The notes beneath the pieces are model-generated. The model did no database searches, was not told the origin of the DNA, and saw nothing but the letters and a program-made list of their open reading frames with translations. A program made the translations under genes and the position numbers. From NCBI GenBank assembly GCA_964442495.1, contig CAYTZN010000004.1, forward strand, positions 1 to 64,000: a DNA stretch of 64,000 bases. Reading direction: 5' to 3'. Shown piece after piece: positions 45,406-53,331 of the stretch (positions are counted from its first letter, which is position 1; each line of letters begins with the position of its first letter). This stretch comes from CAYTZN01 sp964442495 (GTDB lineage: Bacteria; Pseudomonadota; Gammaproteobacteria; Legionellales; Legionellaceae).

Positions 45406-47562
45406 ATGCAAAAAGCGTGGTTAGAAGGTCTCAATGAACACCAGCGTAGTGCGGTAACCGCGCCTCTGGGAAATATGTTGGTGCTAGCCGGTGCGGGTAG
45501 TGGTAAAACCAAGGTATTAGTGAGTCGTATTGCGTGGTTGGTCGAGGTCCTCGATATTTCTCCCCATGCTATTTTAGCCGTAACGTTTACAAATAAAGCA
45601 GCAGGTGAAATGAAAGCACGTTTAAGTCACTTGCTAAGTTCTCCTATACAAGGATTATGGGTGGGAACATTTCATGGCCTTTGTCATCGTCTTTTACGTA
45701 GGCACTATGAAGATGCACGACTACCAGAGCAATTTCATATTTTGGACAGCGAAGATCAGGCACGTGTGATCAAGCGAGCTATTGCATCGTTAAATTTAGA
45801 CCTTGAACAGTGGCCGGTAAAGCAAGCTCAGGCTTTTATCAATGGTAAAAAAGATGAGGGCCTTCGCGCCCATCATATCCCTGTGCTTTCTTACGGCCCA
45901 GGACGTGTACTTGTTGATATTTACAAAGCGTATGAAACGGCTTGTCAAACGGCGGGCGTTATCGATTTTGCAGAGTTATTGTTACGTACGCATGAATTAT
46001 TACGCGATAATGCGCATTTATTAGCGCATTATCAGCAGCGTTTCCAGGCCATTTTGGTGGACGAGTTTCAAGACACCAATACAATTCAATACGCATGGAT
46101 TCGATTGCTTGCCGGTGAGCATGCGGCAGTTGTCGCTGTTGGGGACGATGACCAATCTATTTATGGTTGGCGCGGGGCGAAGGTTGAAAACATACAACGG
46201 TTTTCGAAAGACTTTCCTCACACCCAACTCATACGGTTGGAGCAAAATTACCGGTCTACAAGCACTATTTTGGAAGCCGCCAATGCGCTAATCACCCATA
46301 ATCACTCACGGATGGGCAAGGATTTATGGACCGCAGGGCAGACGGGTGAAAAAATCGTGGTTTACAGCGCTTTCAATGAATTGGAAGAAGCCCGATTTGT
46401 CAGTGAGCGTATCATGATGGAGATTAATCGGGGAGGCAATGCGGATGATGTGGCTATTTTGTACCGCTCAAATGCTCAATCACGTGTGCTTGAGGAAGCG
46501 TTGCTTCGCGCAGGCATTGCCTACCGTATACATGGTGGTGTGCGGTTTTTTGAACGCGCTGAAATCAAAGATACCTTAGCTTATATGCGCATGTTAGCTA
46601 ACCCACAGGATGATACGGCATTTGAGCGTGTGGTGAATTTTCCAACGCGAGGTATCGGTGAAAAAACATTGGATGATTTGCGCCAATTGGCTAAAAGAGA
46701 GCAATTACCGTTATGGCAAGCCGCGACCCTTTTATTGGAGGAAGGGCAATTATCACAACGTGCGGCGAGCGCACTCGCTTACTTTTTAATGCTTATTGAC
46801 CAGTTGCGTGAAAAAATCAAAAACCTTGAATTGGATGAACAAATTAAGGAAGTCATCGAGTCCAGTGGTTTGCAGGCACATTTTGCAAAAGAAAAAGGTG
46901 ATAAAGCTTTGTCTCGTTTGGAGAATCTTCAAGAATTAATCAACGCAGGCAAACAATTTCGCTATGAGCAAGACGAAGACGAGACCTTGCCGTTACTGGC
47001 CGCTTTTTTAGCGCATGCTTCTTTGGAAGCAGGTGAAATGCAAGCCGATGAACACGAACGCTCTGTCCACATGATGACCTTGCATGCAGCAAAAGGCCTT
47101 GAGTTTCCGATTGTTTTTCTAGTGGGGATGGAGGAAGGATTATTCCCTGGTAAGCAATCGATGGAAGAACCTGGCCGGCTCGAAGAGGAGCGTAGGCTCT
47201 GTTATGTTGGAATGACGCGAGCAAAAGAAAAGCTTATTCTCTCTTATGCGGAAATACGACGTCAATATGGGCGTGAGGAATATCATCGTCCTTCCCGATT
47301 TTTAAATGAACTTCCAGAAGCATTGATAGATGATGTGCGCTCTAAGGCACGCTTCCAAGCGCCTAAGCCTCAGGGTATTCAGCACATGGTTTCAGAAGAG
47401 TCGGGCTTTAAATTAGGTGAGGGTGTCAGTCATGCTAAATTTGGTCAAGGGGTTGTCTTAGCCCTTGAAGGCGGCGGCGCGCATACGCGTGTTCAAGTGA
47501 AATTTAGCGAGCATGGCAGTAAATGGTTAGTGCTTGCTTATGCTAATTTGCAGAAGGCTTAG
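45406..47562 (+). CDS. uvrD: DNA helicase II (UvrD)
   Basis: Superfamily 1A 3'-5' helicase acting in excision and mismatch repair. 718 aa, as in E. coli. Motifs in order: Q motif LNEHQRSAV, Walker A AGAGSGKT, Ia TFTNKAAGEMKAR, II VDEFQDTN, III VGDDDQSIYGWRGA, IV LEQNYRST, V MTLHAAKGLEF, VI VGMTRAKEKL, and the C-terminal Tudor-like end (KFGQGVVLALEGGG). No LexA-type box is seen upstream, unlike in E. coli. Confidence 0.97.
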   Translation: MQKAWLEGLNEHQRSAVTAPLGNMLVLAGAGSGKTKVLVSRIAWLVEVLDISPHAILAVTFTNKAAGEMKARLSHLLSSPIQGLWVGTFHGLCHRLLRRHYEDARLPEQFHILDSEDQARVIKRAIASLNLDLEQWPVKQAQAFINGKKDEGLRAHHIPVLSYGPGRVLVDIYKAYETACQTAGVIDFAELLLRTHELLRDNAHLLAHYQQRFQAILVDEFQDTNTIQYAWIRLLAGEHAAVVAVGDDDQSIYGWRGAKVENIQRFSKDFPHTQLIRLEQNYRSTSTILEAANALITHNHSRMGKDLWTAGQTGEKIVVYSAFNELEEARFVSERIMMEINRGGNADDVAILYRSNAQSRVLEEALLRAGIAYRIHGGVRFFERAEIKDTLAYMRMLANPQDDTAFERVVNFPTRGIGEKTLDDLRQLAKREQLPLWQAATLLLEEGQLSQRAASALAYFLMLIDQLREKIKNLELDEQIKEVIESSGLQAHFAKEKGDKALSRLENLQELINAGKQFRYEQDEDETLPLLAAFLAHASLEAGEMQADEHERSVHMMTLHAAKGLEFPIVFLVGMEEGLFPGKQSMEEPGRLEEERRLCYVGMTRAKEKLILSYAEIRRQYGREEYHRPSRFLNELPEALIDDVRSKARFQAPKPQGIQHMVSEESGFKLGEGVSHAKFGQGVVLALEGGGAHTRVQVKFSEHGSKWLVLAYANLQKA

Positions 47563-47650
47563 TGAGTGAAGAAGGGCATTTGTGTCTTGAATTTAGACGA
47601 GGCAGATGCTAGGGTTCGTTGGGTAAAAAAAATCAATTAAGGAGAAGTAC

Positions 47651-48418
47651 GTGAAATTTACAAGTTTACTGACAATAGGAGCGCTGACAACTGTTTTGGC
47701 GTCACCGTTGGCCATGGCAGCGAACATGTCACCCGAACAACAAAAGGACGTTGAAAAAGTTGTCCATGATTATTTGGTCAATAACCCAGAAGTATTGGTA
47801 GAAGCATCCCAAGCGTTGCAACAAAAGCAGCAACAAAACCTTCAGGAACAAGCAAAATCAGCCATTTCTGAAAATGCAGCAGCACTTTTTAGTGGAAAAT
47901 ATGCCATAGCGGGTAATCCTAAAGGCAATGTGACCCTGGTAGAGTTTTTTGATTACCAATGTATTCACTGTAAAAAAATGATGCCTATTATTGATGCTTT
48001 GGTTAAAAATGATAAGAATTTACGTGTGATATACAAAGAATTCCCCATTTTTGGCAAAGGTTCAGAAATGGCGTCTCAAGTAGCCCTTGCTGCAGCAATG
48101 CAAGGCAAATACCAACAAATGCATGATGCATTGCTTAAACTAGAACCCAGGTTAGATGACAAGTTGGTTATGGATACAGCCAAGTCTATTGGTTTAGACA
48201 TGACTAAACTTCAAAAAGACATGGCGAGCAAGGTAGTAACTGATGAATTGGATGCTAATCGACAACTCGCAGAAAAAATTCACTTGATGGGAACACCAGC
48301 GTTTATTATTGCAGCAACCCCTGCAGGTCAATTTAAGGCGAATAGTGTGCCGGCCTTTATTCCAGGTGCTGCTAGCCAAGAAGCGTTGCAAGATTTGATT
48401 AAAAAAGCAGGAAAATAA
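47651..48418 (+). CDS. Periplasmic DsbA-family oxidoreductase (Com1/DsbA2-like)
   Basis: A 255-aa exported thioredoxin-fold protein. Signal peptide about 1-23; a helical, Gln-rich N-terminal region (QKDVEKVVHDYLVNNPEVLVEASQ) follows, like the dimerisation segment of Com1/DsbA2 proteins; then the thioredoxin core with active site C104-I-H-C107 and the cis-Pro loop MGTPAF. In Legionella the DsbA2 type both forms and isomerises disulfides and matters for the Dot/Icm apparatus; assignment to that subgroup rests on the N-terminal extension. GTG start with GGAG 6 bases upstream. It stands between uvrD and glyQ. Confidence 0.88.
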   Translation: MKFTSLLTIGALTTVLASPLAMAANMSPEQQKDVEKVVHDYLVNNPEVLVEASQALQQKQQQNLQEQAKSAISENAAALFSGKYAIAGNPKGNVTLVEFFDYQCIHCKKMMPIIDALVKNDKNLRVIYKEFPIFGKGSEMASQVALAAAMQGKYQQMHDALLKLEPRLDDKLVMDTAKSIGLDMTKLQKDMASKVVTDELDANRQLAEKIHLMGTPAFIIAATPAGQFKANSVPAFIPGAASQEALQDLIKKAGK

Positions 48419-48549
48419 TTCATTTTTTGTGGGTGTGATTAAAGTGGTTTTGAAGTAACAATGCATGGCATTGCCCGGTGGCGGATGACAAGATGCTAAA
48501 AAAACCGCAATCCAGTAAACCGCAAAGAAATGAATCATGTTGAGCCAAG

Positions 48550-48605
48550 CGAAGCAACCCAGAAAGAGGATAATTACAGGCCTTGATCTCGGTTGCTTCG
48601 TTTTG
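48550..48605 (+). terminator. 10-bp hairpin with T-tract between dsbA-like gene and glyQ
   Basis: CGAAGCAACC (48550-48559) pairs exactly with 48591-48600 and is followed by TTTTG. The loop is 31 nt. It sits 132 bp past the dsbA-like stop, far for a simple terminator, so it could also end a small RNA in 48419-48600. Confidence 0.5.
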
Positions 48606-48664
48606 TTCATAATGATGAGCGTTTCATCACACGTTAATACAATATTGTTTTATTTGAGATATGC

Positions 48665-49573
48665 ATGAAAAAACCAACAACTTTCCAAGATATTATTTTA
48701 ACACTACAACAATTTTGGGCCGCAGAGGGCTGTGTATTATTGCAACCTTTGGACATGGAAGTTGGTGCGGGCACTTTTCATCCGGCTACTTTTTTACGAG
48801 CAATTGGTCCGGAGCCATGGTCAGCTGCTTATGTGCAGCCTTCACGGCGACCGACGGATGGCCGTTATGGTGAAAATCCTAATCGAGTACAACATTTTTA
48901 TCAATTTCAGGTGGTGCTTAAACCTTCACCATTAGATATACAAGAGCGCTACTTAGCTTCATTGCGCGCGCTCGGTGTTAACCCACTTGCCGATGATATT
49001 CGTTTTGTAGAGGACAATTGGGAGTCGCCAACATTAGGCGCCTGGGGTTTGGGCTGGGAAGTATGGCAAAACGGCATGGAGATATCGCAGTTTACGTATT
49101 TTCAGCAGGTGGGTGGTCTACCCTGTAAACCTGTGACAGGTGAGCTGACCTATGGTCTTGAGCGGCTTGCAATGTTTTTATTGGGTGTGGATAGCCTGTT
49201 TGATTTGCCGTGGAGTAAAACAAAAGAGGGCGTCGTAACCTATGGTGATGTTTTTCATCAAAATGAAGTTGAGATGTCGGCTTATAATTTTGAACATGCA
49301 AATGTTGAGGTATTGTTTCAACAATTTGATTATTTTGAGGCGGAAGCCCAAAAATTGATTGGTTTACAGCTGCCATTACCTGCTTATGAAATGGTGATAA
49401 AGGCCTCGCATGCGTTTAATTTATTGGATGCGCGGCACGCTATATCAGTCACAGAGCGGCAACGTTATATTTTACGCGTGAGGCAACTTTCTCGAGCTGT
49501 GGCACATGCTTATTATGAAGCACGTGAAGCGCTGGGTTTTCCTCTGAGTCAAAAGGTGTGTGATGTTGAATGA
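48665..49573 (+). CDS. glyQ: Glycine-tRNA ligase alpha subunit
   Basis: Catalytic subunit of the bacterial alpha2beta2 glycyl-tRNA synthetase. 302 aa, matching E. coli GlyQ, with the start KPTTFQDIILTLQQFWAAEGCVLLQPLDMEVGAGTFHPATFLRA region and class II motifs (YVQPSRRPTDGRYGENPNR; GLERLAMFLLGVDS). The 3' end overlaps glyS by 11 bases. An ATG at 48661 in another frame is a shadow. Confidence 0.97.
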   Translation: MKKPTTFQDIILTLQQFWAAEGCVLLQPLDMEVGAGTFHPATFLRAIGPEPWSAAYVQPSRRPTDGRYGENPNRVQHFYQFQVVLKPSPLDIQERYLASLRALGVNPLADDIRFVEDNWESPTLGAWGLGWEVWQNGMEISQFTYFQQVGGLPCKPVTGELTYGLERLAMFLLGVDSLFDLPWSKTKEGVVTYGDVFHQNEVEMSAYNFEHANVEVLFQQFDYFEAEAQKLIGLQLPLPAYEMVIKASHAFNLLDARHAISVTERQRYILRVRQLSRAVAHAYYEAREALGFPLSQKVCDVE

Positions 49574-51635
49574 TGTATTGTTTGAGTTAGGTACGGAAGA
49601 GTTACCTTCTGGCGCAGTTTGGCCGCTGGTGGATGCGCTAGCAAACCATTTAGACGCGTGTTTTTTAAGAGATAAAATAGAACACGGTGAGATTCGTCGA
49701 TTTGCCACCCCAAGACGTTTGGCCGTATTGATTCGTGATGTAGCCAAATCTCAAGCACCTCAAGCCATTTCACGCCGGGGACCTGCCTATGCAGCGGGCA
49801 TGAGCGCAGACGGCCAGCCATTGCCACCGCTCTTAGGTTTTGCAAAATCATGTGGGGTGAGTGTTGATGCCCTCATAACGACAAAGACCGATAAAGGTGA
49901 GTGGTGGGCGTATGAGGCGGTGTCAGAAGGTTTGGCCACCAAAACATTATTACCAGATATTCTTCGTGAATGTTTAGCCGTCTTGCCCATTGCCAAGCCC
50001 ATGCGTTGGGGGAGCAGTGATGCTTTGTTTGTGCGTCCTGTTCATTGGGCGGTACTGTTGTTTGGTGACGAGGTGATAAAGACTTCGTTGCTAGGTGTGG
50101 AGACTGGGCGCAAAAGTTTTGGGCACCGCTTTCATCATCCTGGCGCGATTGAAATTCCTCAGCCACAGGTATATGAAAATTTATTGGAAAAAGCGTTTGT
50201 TGTTGCTGATTTTTCAACGCGACGCGAGCGTATCGTTTCACAAATTGAGCAATTGGCAAGCGCCAATGGTTATCAAGCAGTGATGCCTGACGCATTGCTT
50301 GATGAGGTGACATCCATCGTGGAGTGGCCCGTGGCATTGCTTGCACATTTTGAGAAGGCCTTTCTTGATGTGCCGGCAGAAGCATTGATTGCGGCCATGC
50401 AATCGCATCAAAAATGTTTTGCTTTGCAAGATAGGCGCCAGCAGTTGTTGCCTTGTTTTATTACGGTTTCAAACATTTTAAGCACTAACCCTGAGCAGGT
50501 TATCCATGGCAATGAGAAAGTCATGCGCGCACGTTTAAGTGATGCGGCTTTCTTTTATCGTCAAGACAAGCGTCAGGCGCTCAGCCAATACAGTGCTCAA
50601 ACTGCAACTGTAATGTTTCAAGCGCGTTTAGGAAGCCTGCACGATAAAATGATGCGCCTTCAAAGATTAATCAAACCCCTAGTCGAACCTTTGCAGCTAG
50701 ATTTTACAGAAGCGCGGCGTGCTGCAGAGCTTAGTAAATGTGACTTAATGACGGGCATGGTGAATGAGTTTCCTGAGTTACAAGGTTTGATGGGCTATTA
50801 TTATGCATCTCATGATGGGGAAGCGAATTCTGTCGCTGTGGCTTTAAATGAACAATACATGCCGCGATTTGCAGCAGATAATTTACCTCAATCATCTTTG
50901 GGCCTTGCTTTGTCTTTGGTCGATAGGTTGGATACCTTGGTGGGGGCATTTGCTATTGGTCAAAAACCCACAGGCGATAAAGACCCCTTCAAATTACGTC
51001 GGCACGCACTGGCAGTCGTCCGTTTGCTGATAGCAACACCTGCACCTTTAAAACTCTCTACCCTTTTAGAGGATGCATTGCATACCTATGGAGAAGCGAT
51101 TGGGCCCGTTGATGGCGCTTTTGGTGATTTAAAACCCTTTATTCTTGAGCGCATGCAGTCATTTTACCAGTCCCAAGGTATTGCTGCGGAGCTAGTATTG
51201 GCGGTTCGGGCTCGTCAAGATGAATGGTTTTATGATATTGATAAACGCATTAATGCATTATTAACGTTTATAACCTTACCTGAAGCGGGAAGTTTGTCAG
51301 CTGCATGTAAACGCGTGAACAACCTTTTGCAACACACAGTCATAACGCTTAAAGAGGTTGAGCCATCTTTATTGGTCGAAAATGCTGAAAAAGCATTGTT
51401 TAAAAGCATGCAATCGGTCGAAAAATCGGTGTTATCGCTCTATAGCGAAGGTGATTATGCGCGAATTTTGAGCCAATTGGCGGGTTTAAGGGAGCCTGTT
51501 GATGCATTTTTTGATCAGGTAATGGTGATGGCTGACGATGCGGCGATAAAAGAAAACCGGTTAAGCCTCTTGGCACGTTTGCAAACGTTGTTGCAAGGTG
51601 TGGCTGATATTTCCATGTTAAAATTTAACACATGA
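49563..51635 (+). CDS. glyS: Glycine-tRNA ligase beta subunit
   Basis: tRNA-binding subunit of glycyl-tRNA synthetase, 690 aa. Recognisable by the start MLNDVLFELGTEELPSGAV, SRRGPAYAAG, EWPVALLAHFEKAFLDVPAEALIAAMQSHQKCFAL, and KPTGDKDPFKLRRHALAVVRLL. A GTG one codon earlier is in frame, but AAAAGG lies 6 bases before the ATG at 49563. Coupled to glyQ at its 5' end and overlapping gmhB by 4 bases at its 3' end. Confidence 0.97.
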   Translation: MLNDVLFELGTEELPSGAVWPLVDALANHLDACFLRDKIEHGEIRRFATPRRLAVLIRDVAKSQAPQAISRRGPAYAAGMSADGQPLPPLLGFAKSCGVSVDALITTKTDKGEWWAYEAVSEGLATKTLLPDILRECLAVLPIAKPMRWGSSDALFVRPVHWAVLLFGDEVIKTSLLGVETGRKSFGHRFHHPGAIEIPQPQVYENLLEKAFVVADFSTRRERIVSQIEQLASANGYQAVMPDALLDEVTSIVEWPVALLAHFEKAFLDVPAEALIAAMQSHQKCFALQDRRQQLLPCFITVSNILSTNPEQVIHGNEKVMRARLSDAAFFYRQDKRQALSQYSAQTATVMFQARLGSLHDKMMRLQRLIKPLVEPLQLDFTEARRAAELSKCDLMTGMVNEFPELQGLMGYYYASHDGEANSVAVALNEQYMPRFAADNLPQSSLGLALSLVDRLDTLVGAFAIGQKPTGDKDPFKLRRHALAVVRLLIATPAPLKLSTLLEDALHTYGEAIGPVDGAFGDLKPFILERMQSFYQSQGIAAELVLAVRARQDEWFYDIDKRINALLTFITLPEAGSLSAACKRVNNLLQHTVITLKEVEPSLLVENAEKALFKSMQSVEKSVLSLYSEGDYARILSQLAGLREPVDAFFDQVMVMADDAAIKENRLSLLARLQTLLQGVADISMLKFNT

Positions 51636-52177
51636 GTAAACTGATCATTTTAGACAGGGATGGCGTGATTAATCATGATTCCCTTCATTACATTAAATCA
51701 CCTAGTGAGTATGTACTCTTGCCAGGAAGTTGCGAGGCGATTGCACGATTGTCTAGAGCGGGTTATCGGGTAGCCGTAGCTACTAATCAATCGGGCGTTG
51801 CGCGTGGTTTTTATGATGAGGCTCAGTTGGCAGCAATTCATGCAAAAATGCTAGTAGCAGTAAACGCTGCTGGGGGGGCTATTGATTTTATTCTTCATTG
51901 CCCTCACATGCCGGAAGCAGGATGTTTGTGTCGTAAACCACAACCTGGCATGTTACAGGCCATTGCCCGACATTTTAACACCACATTGGAAAATGTACCG
52001 TTTGTTGGTGATAGGGTTTCTGACATTCAAGCAGCGCAAGCAGCTGGTGCAACACCTTTTCTAATTTTATCTCCCATGACAGACAGGGTCGCTTTAGACG
52101 CTTATCCCGAAGTTCCTGTTTTTGACTCTTTAGCGCAATTTGTAGATATGTTGTTGGTGCAACAGTGTTTCCACTAA
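51632..52177 (+). CDS. gmhB: D-glycero-D-manno-heptose-1,7-bisphosphate 7-phosphatase
   Basis: HAD-family phosphatase in ADP-heptose synthesis for the LPS core. 181 aa with the DxD nucleophile motif LDRDGVIN (D8, D10), TNQSGVARGF, the structural zinc site CPHMPEAGCLCRKP and the Mg-binding FVGDRVSDIQAAQAAG. It is the last of the glyQ-glyS-gmhB overlapping set, and rsmJ starts inside its end. With waaA it shows that an LPS inner core is made. Confidence 0.93.
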   Translation: MSKLIILDRDGVINHDSLHYIKSPSEYVLLPGSCEAIARLSRAGYRVAVATNQSGVARGFYDEAQLAAIHAKMLVAVNAAGGAIDFILHCPHMPEAGCLCRKPQPGMLQAIARHFNTTLENVPFVGDRVSDIQAAQAAGATPFLILSPMTDRVALDAYPEVPVFDSLAQFVDMLLVQQCFH

Positions 52178-52887
52178 AAAGTATCGGTTATGAAACTGAA
52201 GATAAACATCAAGAGGCTTTGATTCTTGCCGAGCAGCTGCATTTGAACATTGATAATCATACTTTACCGCGTCTTTGTGTGATGAGCGATAAATTGGCTT
52301 TACTGACCTCAAATTTTGCACCCCTTTTTGTTGATTTTAACAGCGAGATTTGGCAAAAACGCCGTGATGCAGGTAAAAAACAAGGATTGGTGCGCGCATG
52401 CAAGCCAGTCAATGGGTTACGTATTATAGATGCGACAGCGGGATGGGGAAGAGATGCTGCTGTATTAGCAAGTTTTGGTGCGGATGTGATGATGATTGAG
52501 CGTCAACCCATTATGGCCGCGTTGTTAAGCGATGGATTAAGTCGCCTTGAGGATGACTCACCCATCAAAAAAAGGCTGTCTTTGATGTGCGTAGATACCC
52601 AAGTTTATCTCGAAACATTAGAGCCCACGGATTGCCCTGATGTTATATACATTGATCCAATGCACCCCTCGCGTCAAAAGTCTGCATTGGTAAAAAAAGA
52701 CATGCAAATTTTGCAGCAATTGATTGGTGAGGATCAAGATGCGGCTGATTTGATACAAATGGCGAGGAGACGTGCTCGTCAATACGTGGTTGTAAAATGG
52801 CCACAACGATTACAACCATTGTTGCCACCGAGTCGAAGCGTGATTGGAAAAACGGTGCGTTTTGATGTGTATGGTCCACAGCAATGA
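52165..52887 (+). CDS. rsmJ: 16S rRNA (guanine-1516-N2)-methyltransferase
   Basis: RsmJ (YhiQ) methylates G1516 of 16S rRNA. The 240-aa protein has the family block DATAGWGRDAAVLASFGADVMMIERQP, SAM-fold motifs and YIDPMHPSRQKSALVKKDMQ. Translation starts at a GTG 13 bases inside gmhB; no clear Shine-Dalgarno is seen, so it is probably read by coupling. It converges with the 53-aa gene. Confidence 0.92.
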   Translation: MFPLKSIGYETEDKHQEALILAEQLHLNIDNHTLPRLCVMSDKLALLTSNFAPLFVDFNSEIWQKRRDAGKKQGLVRACKPVNGLRIIDATAGWGRDAAVLASFGADVMMIERQPIMAALLSDGLSRLEDDSPIKKRLSLMCVDTQVYLETLEPTDCPDVIYIDPMHPSRQKSALVKKDMQILQQLIGEDQDAADLIQMARRRARQYVVVKWPQRLQPLLPPSRSVIGKTVRFDVYGPQQ

Positions 52888-52918
52888 AGTGTTTTTGATG
52901 TTTTCAACAGTAAGCTCG

Positions 52919-53080
52919 TTAAAACTCGCTTAACTCTTCTCTGAGTCGTCTTTCCTCATTAAGATCTTCAATGCGTCGTCGTCGCTCTAATTTTGTGGTT
53001 AAATTCCCTTTGCCACCTGACTCTTCTGCGTCATTTAAGTCTTCGTTGTGGGTGTTTGCTTTTTCAACTTGTCGGGCCAT
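52919..53080 (-). CDS. 53-aa PA3496-like small protein
   Basis: A short gene easily missed by length filters. GGAG lies 9 bases before the ATG at 53080. The peptide starts MARQVEKAN, has an acidic/Gly middle and ends with a basic-acidic helix (KLERRRRIEDLNEERRLREE). This end matches the small gammaproteobacterial family named after Pseudomonas PA3496, annotated as putative envelope-integrity proteins, whose function is poorly defined. An in-frame ATG five codons upstream is a weaker alternative. It converges on rsmJ with a 31-bp gap. The 250 bp between it and the FAD oxidase gene hold only that gene's terminator. Confidence 0.75.
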   Translation of the reverse strand: MARQVEKANTHNEDLNDAEESGGKGNLTTKLERRRRIEDLNEERRLREELSEF

Positions 53081-53297
53081 TTTACGTATCTCCATTTCAG
53101 GGCCCGTGAATTCCCTAACAATATTTTGGGTCCCGTAGTAAGAAAATAGCAGAATTTAAGGTTAAGGAACAGAGAAATTTTATATTCACTTAGGGGTGAT
53201 ATTTAATACTATTTTAGATTTTGGGAGATTGCCAAAATTCATGGATATATAGACCACGGTTATTTTAAATGATTGCTTCTTGCTGCTGCAAAATGCA

Positions 53298-53326
53298 TGG
53301 GAGCTTCCGCTTGCTGGAAGCTCCCA
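53298..53326 (-). terminator. 11-bp perfect hairpin after the FAD oxidase gene
   Basis: TGGGAGCTTCC (53298-53308) pairs exactly with 53316-53326, loop of 7, 5 bp after the stop of the minus-strand oxidase. On that strand it is followed by ATGCATTTTGC, a short T-run. A standard terminator position. Confidence 0.7.
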
Positions 53327-53331
53327 ATACC

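Noticed and set aside
48661..48873. ATG 4 bases before the glyQ start in another frame
   Set aside because: Runs through glyQ out of frame with no homology; the glyQ frame matches the family from its own ATG.
49873..50385. 170-aa minus-strand ORF opposite glyS
   Set aside because: Antisense to conserved glyS sequence, no Shine-Dalgarno, His/Pro/Gln-rich composition without known homology.
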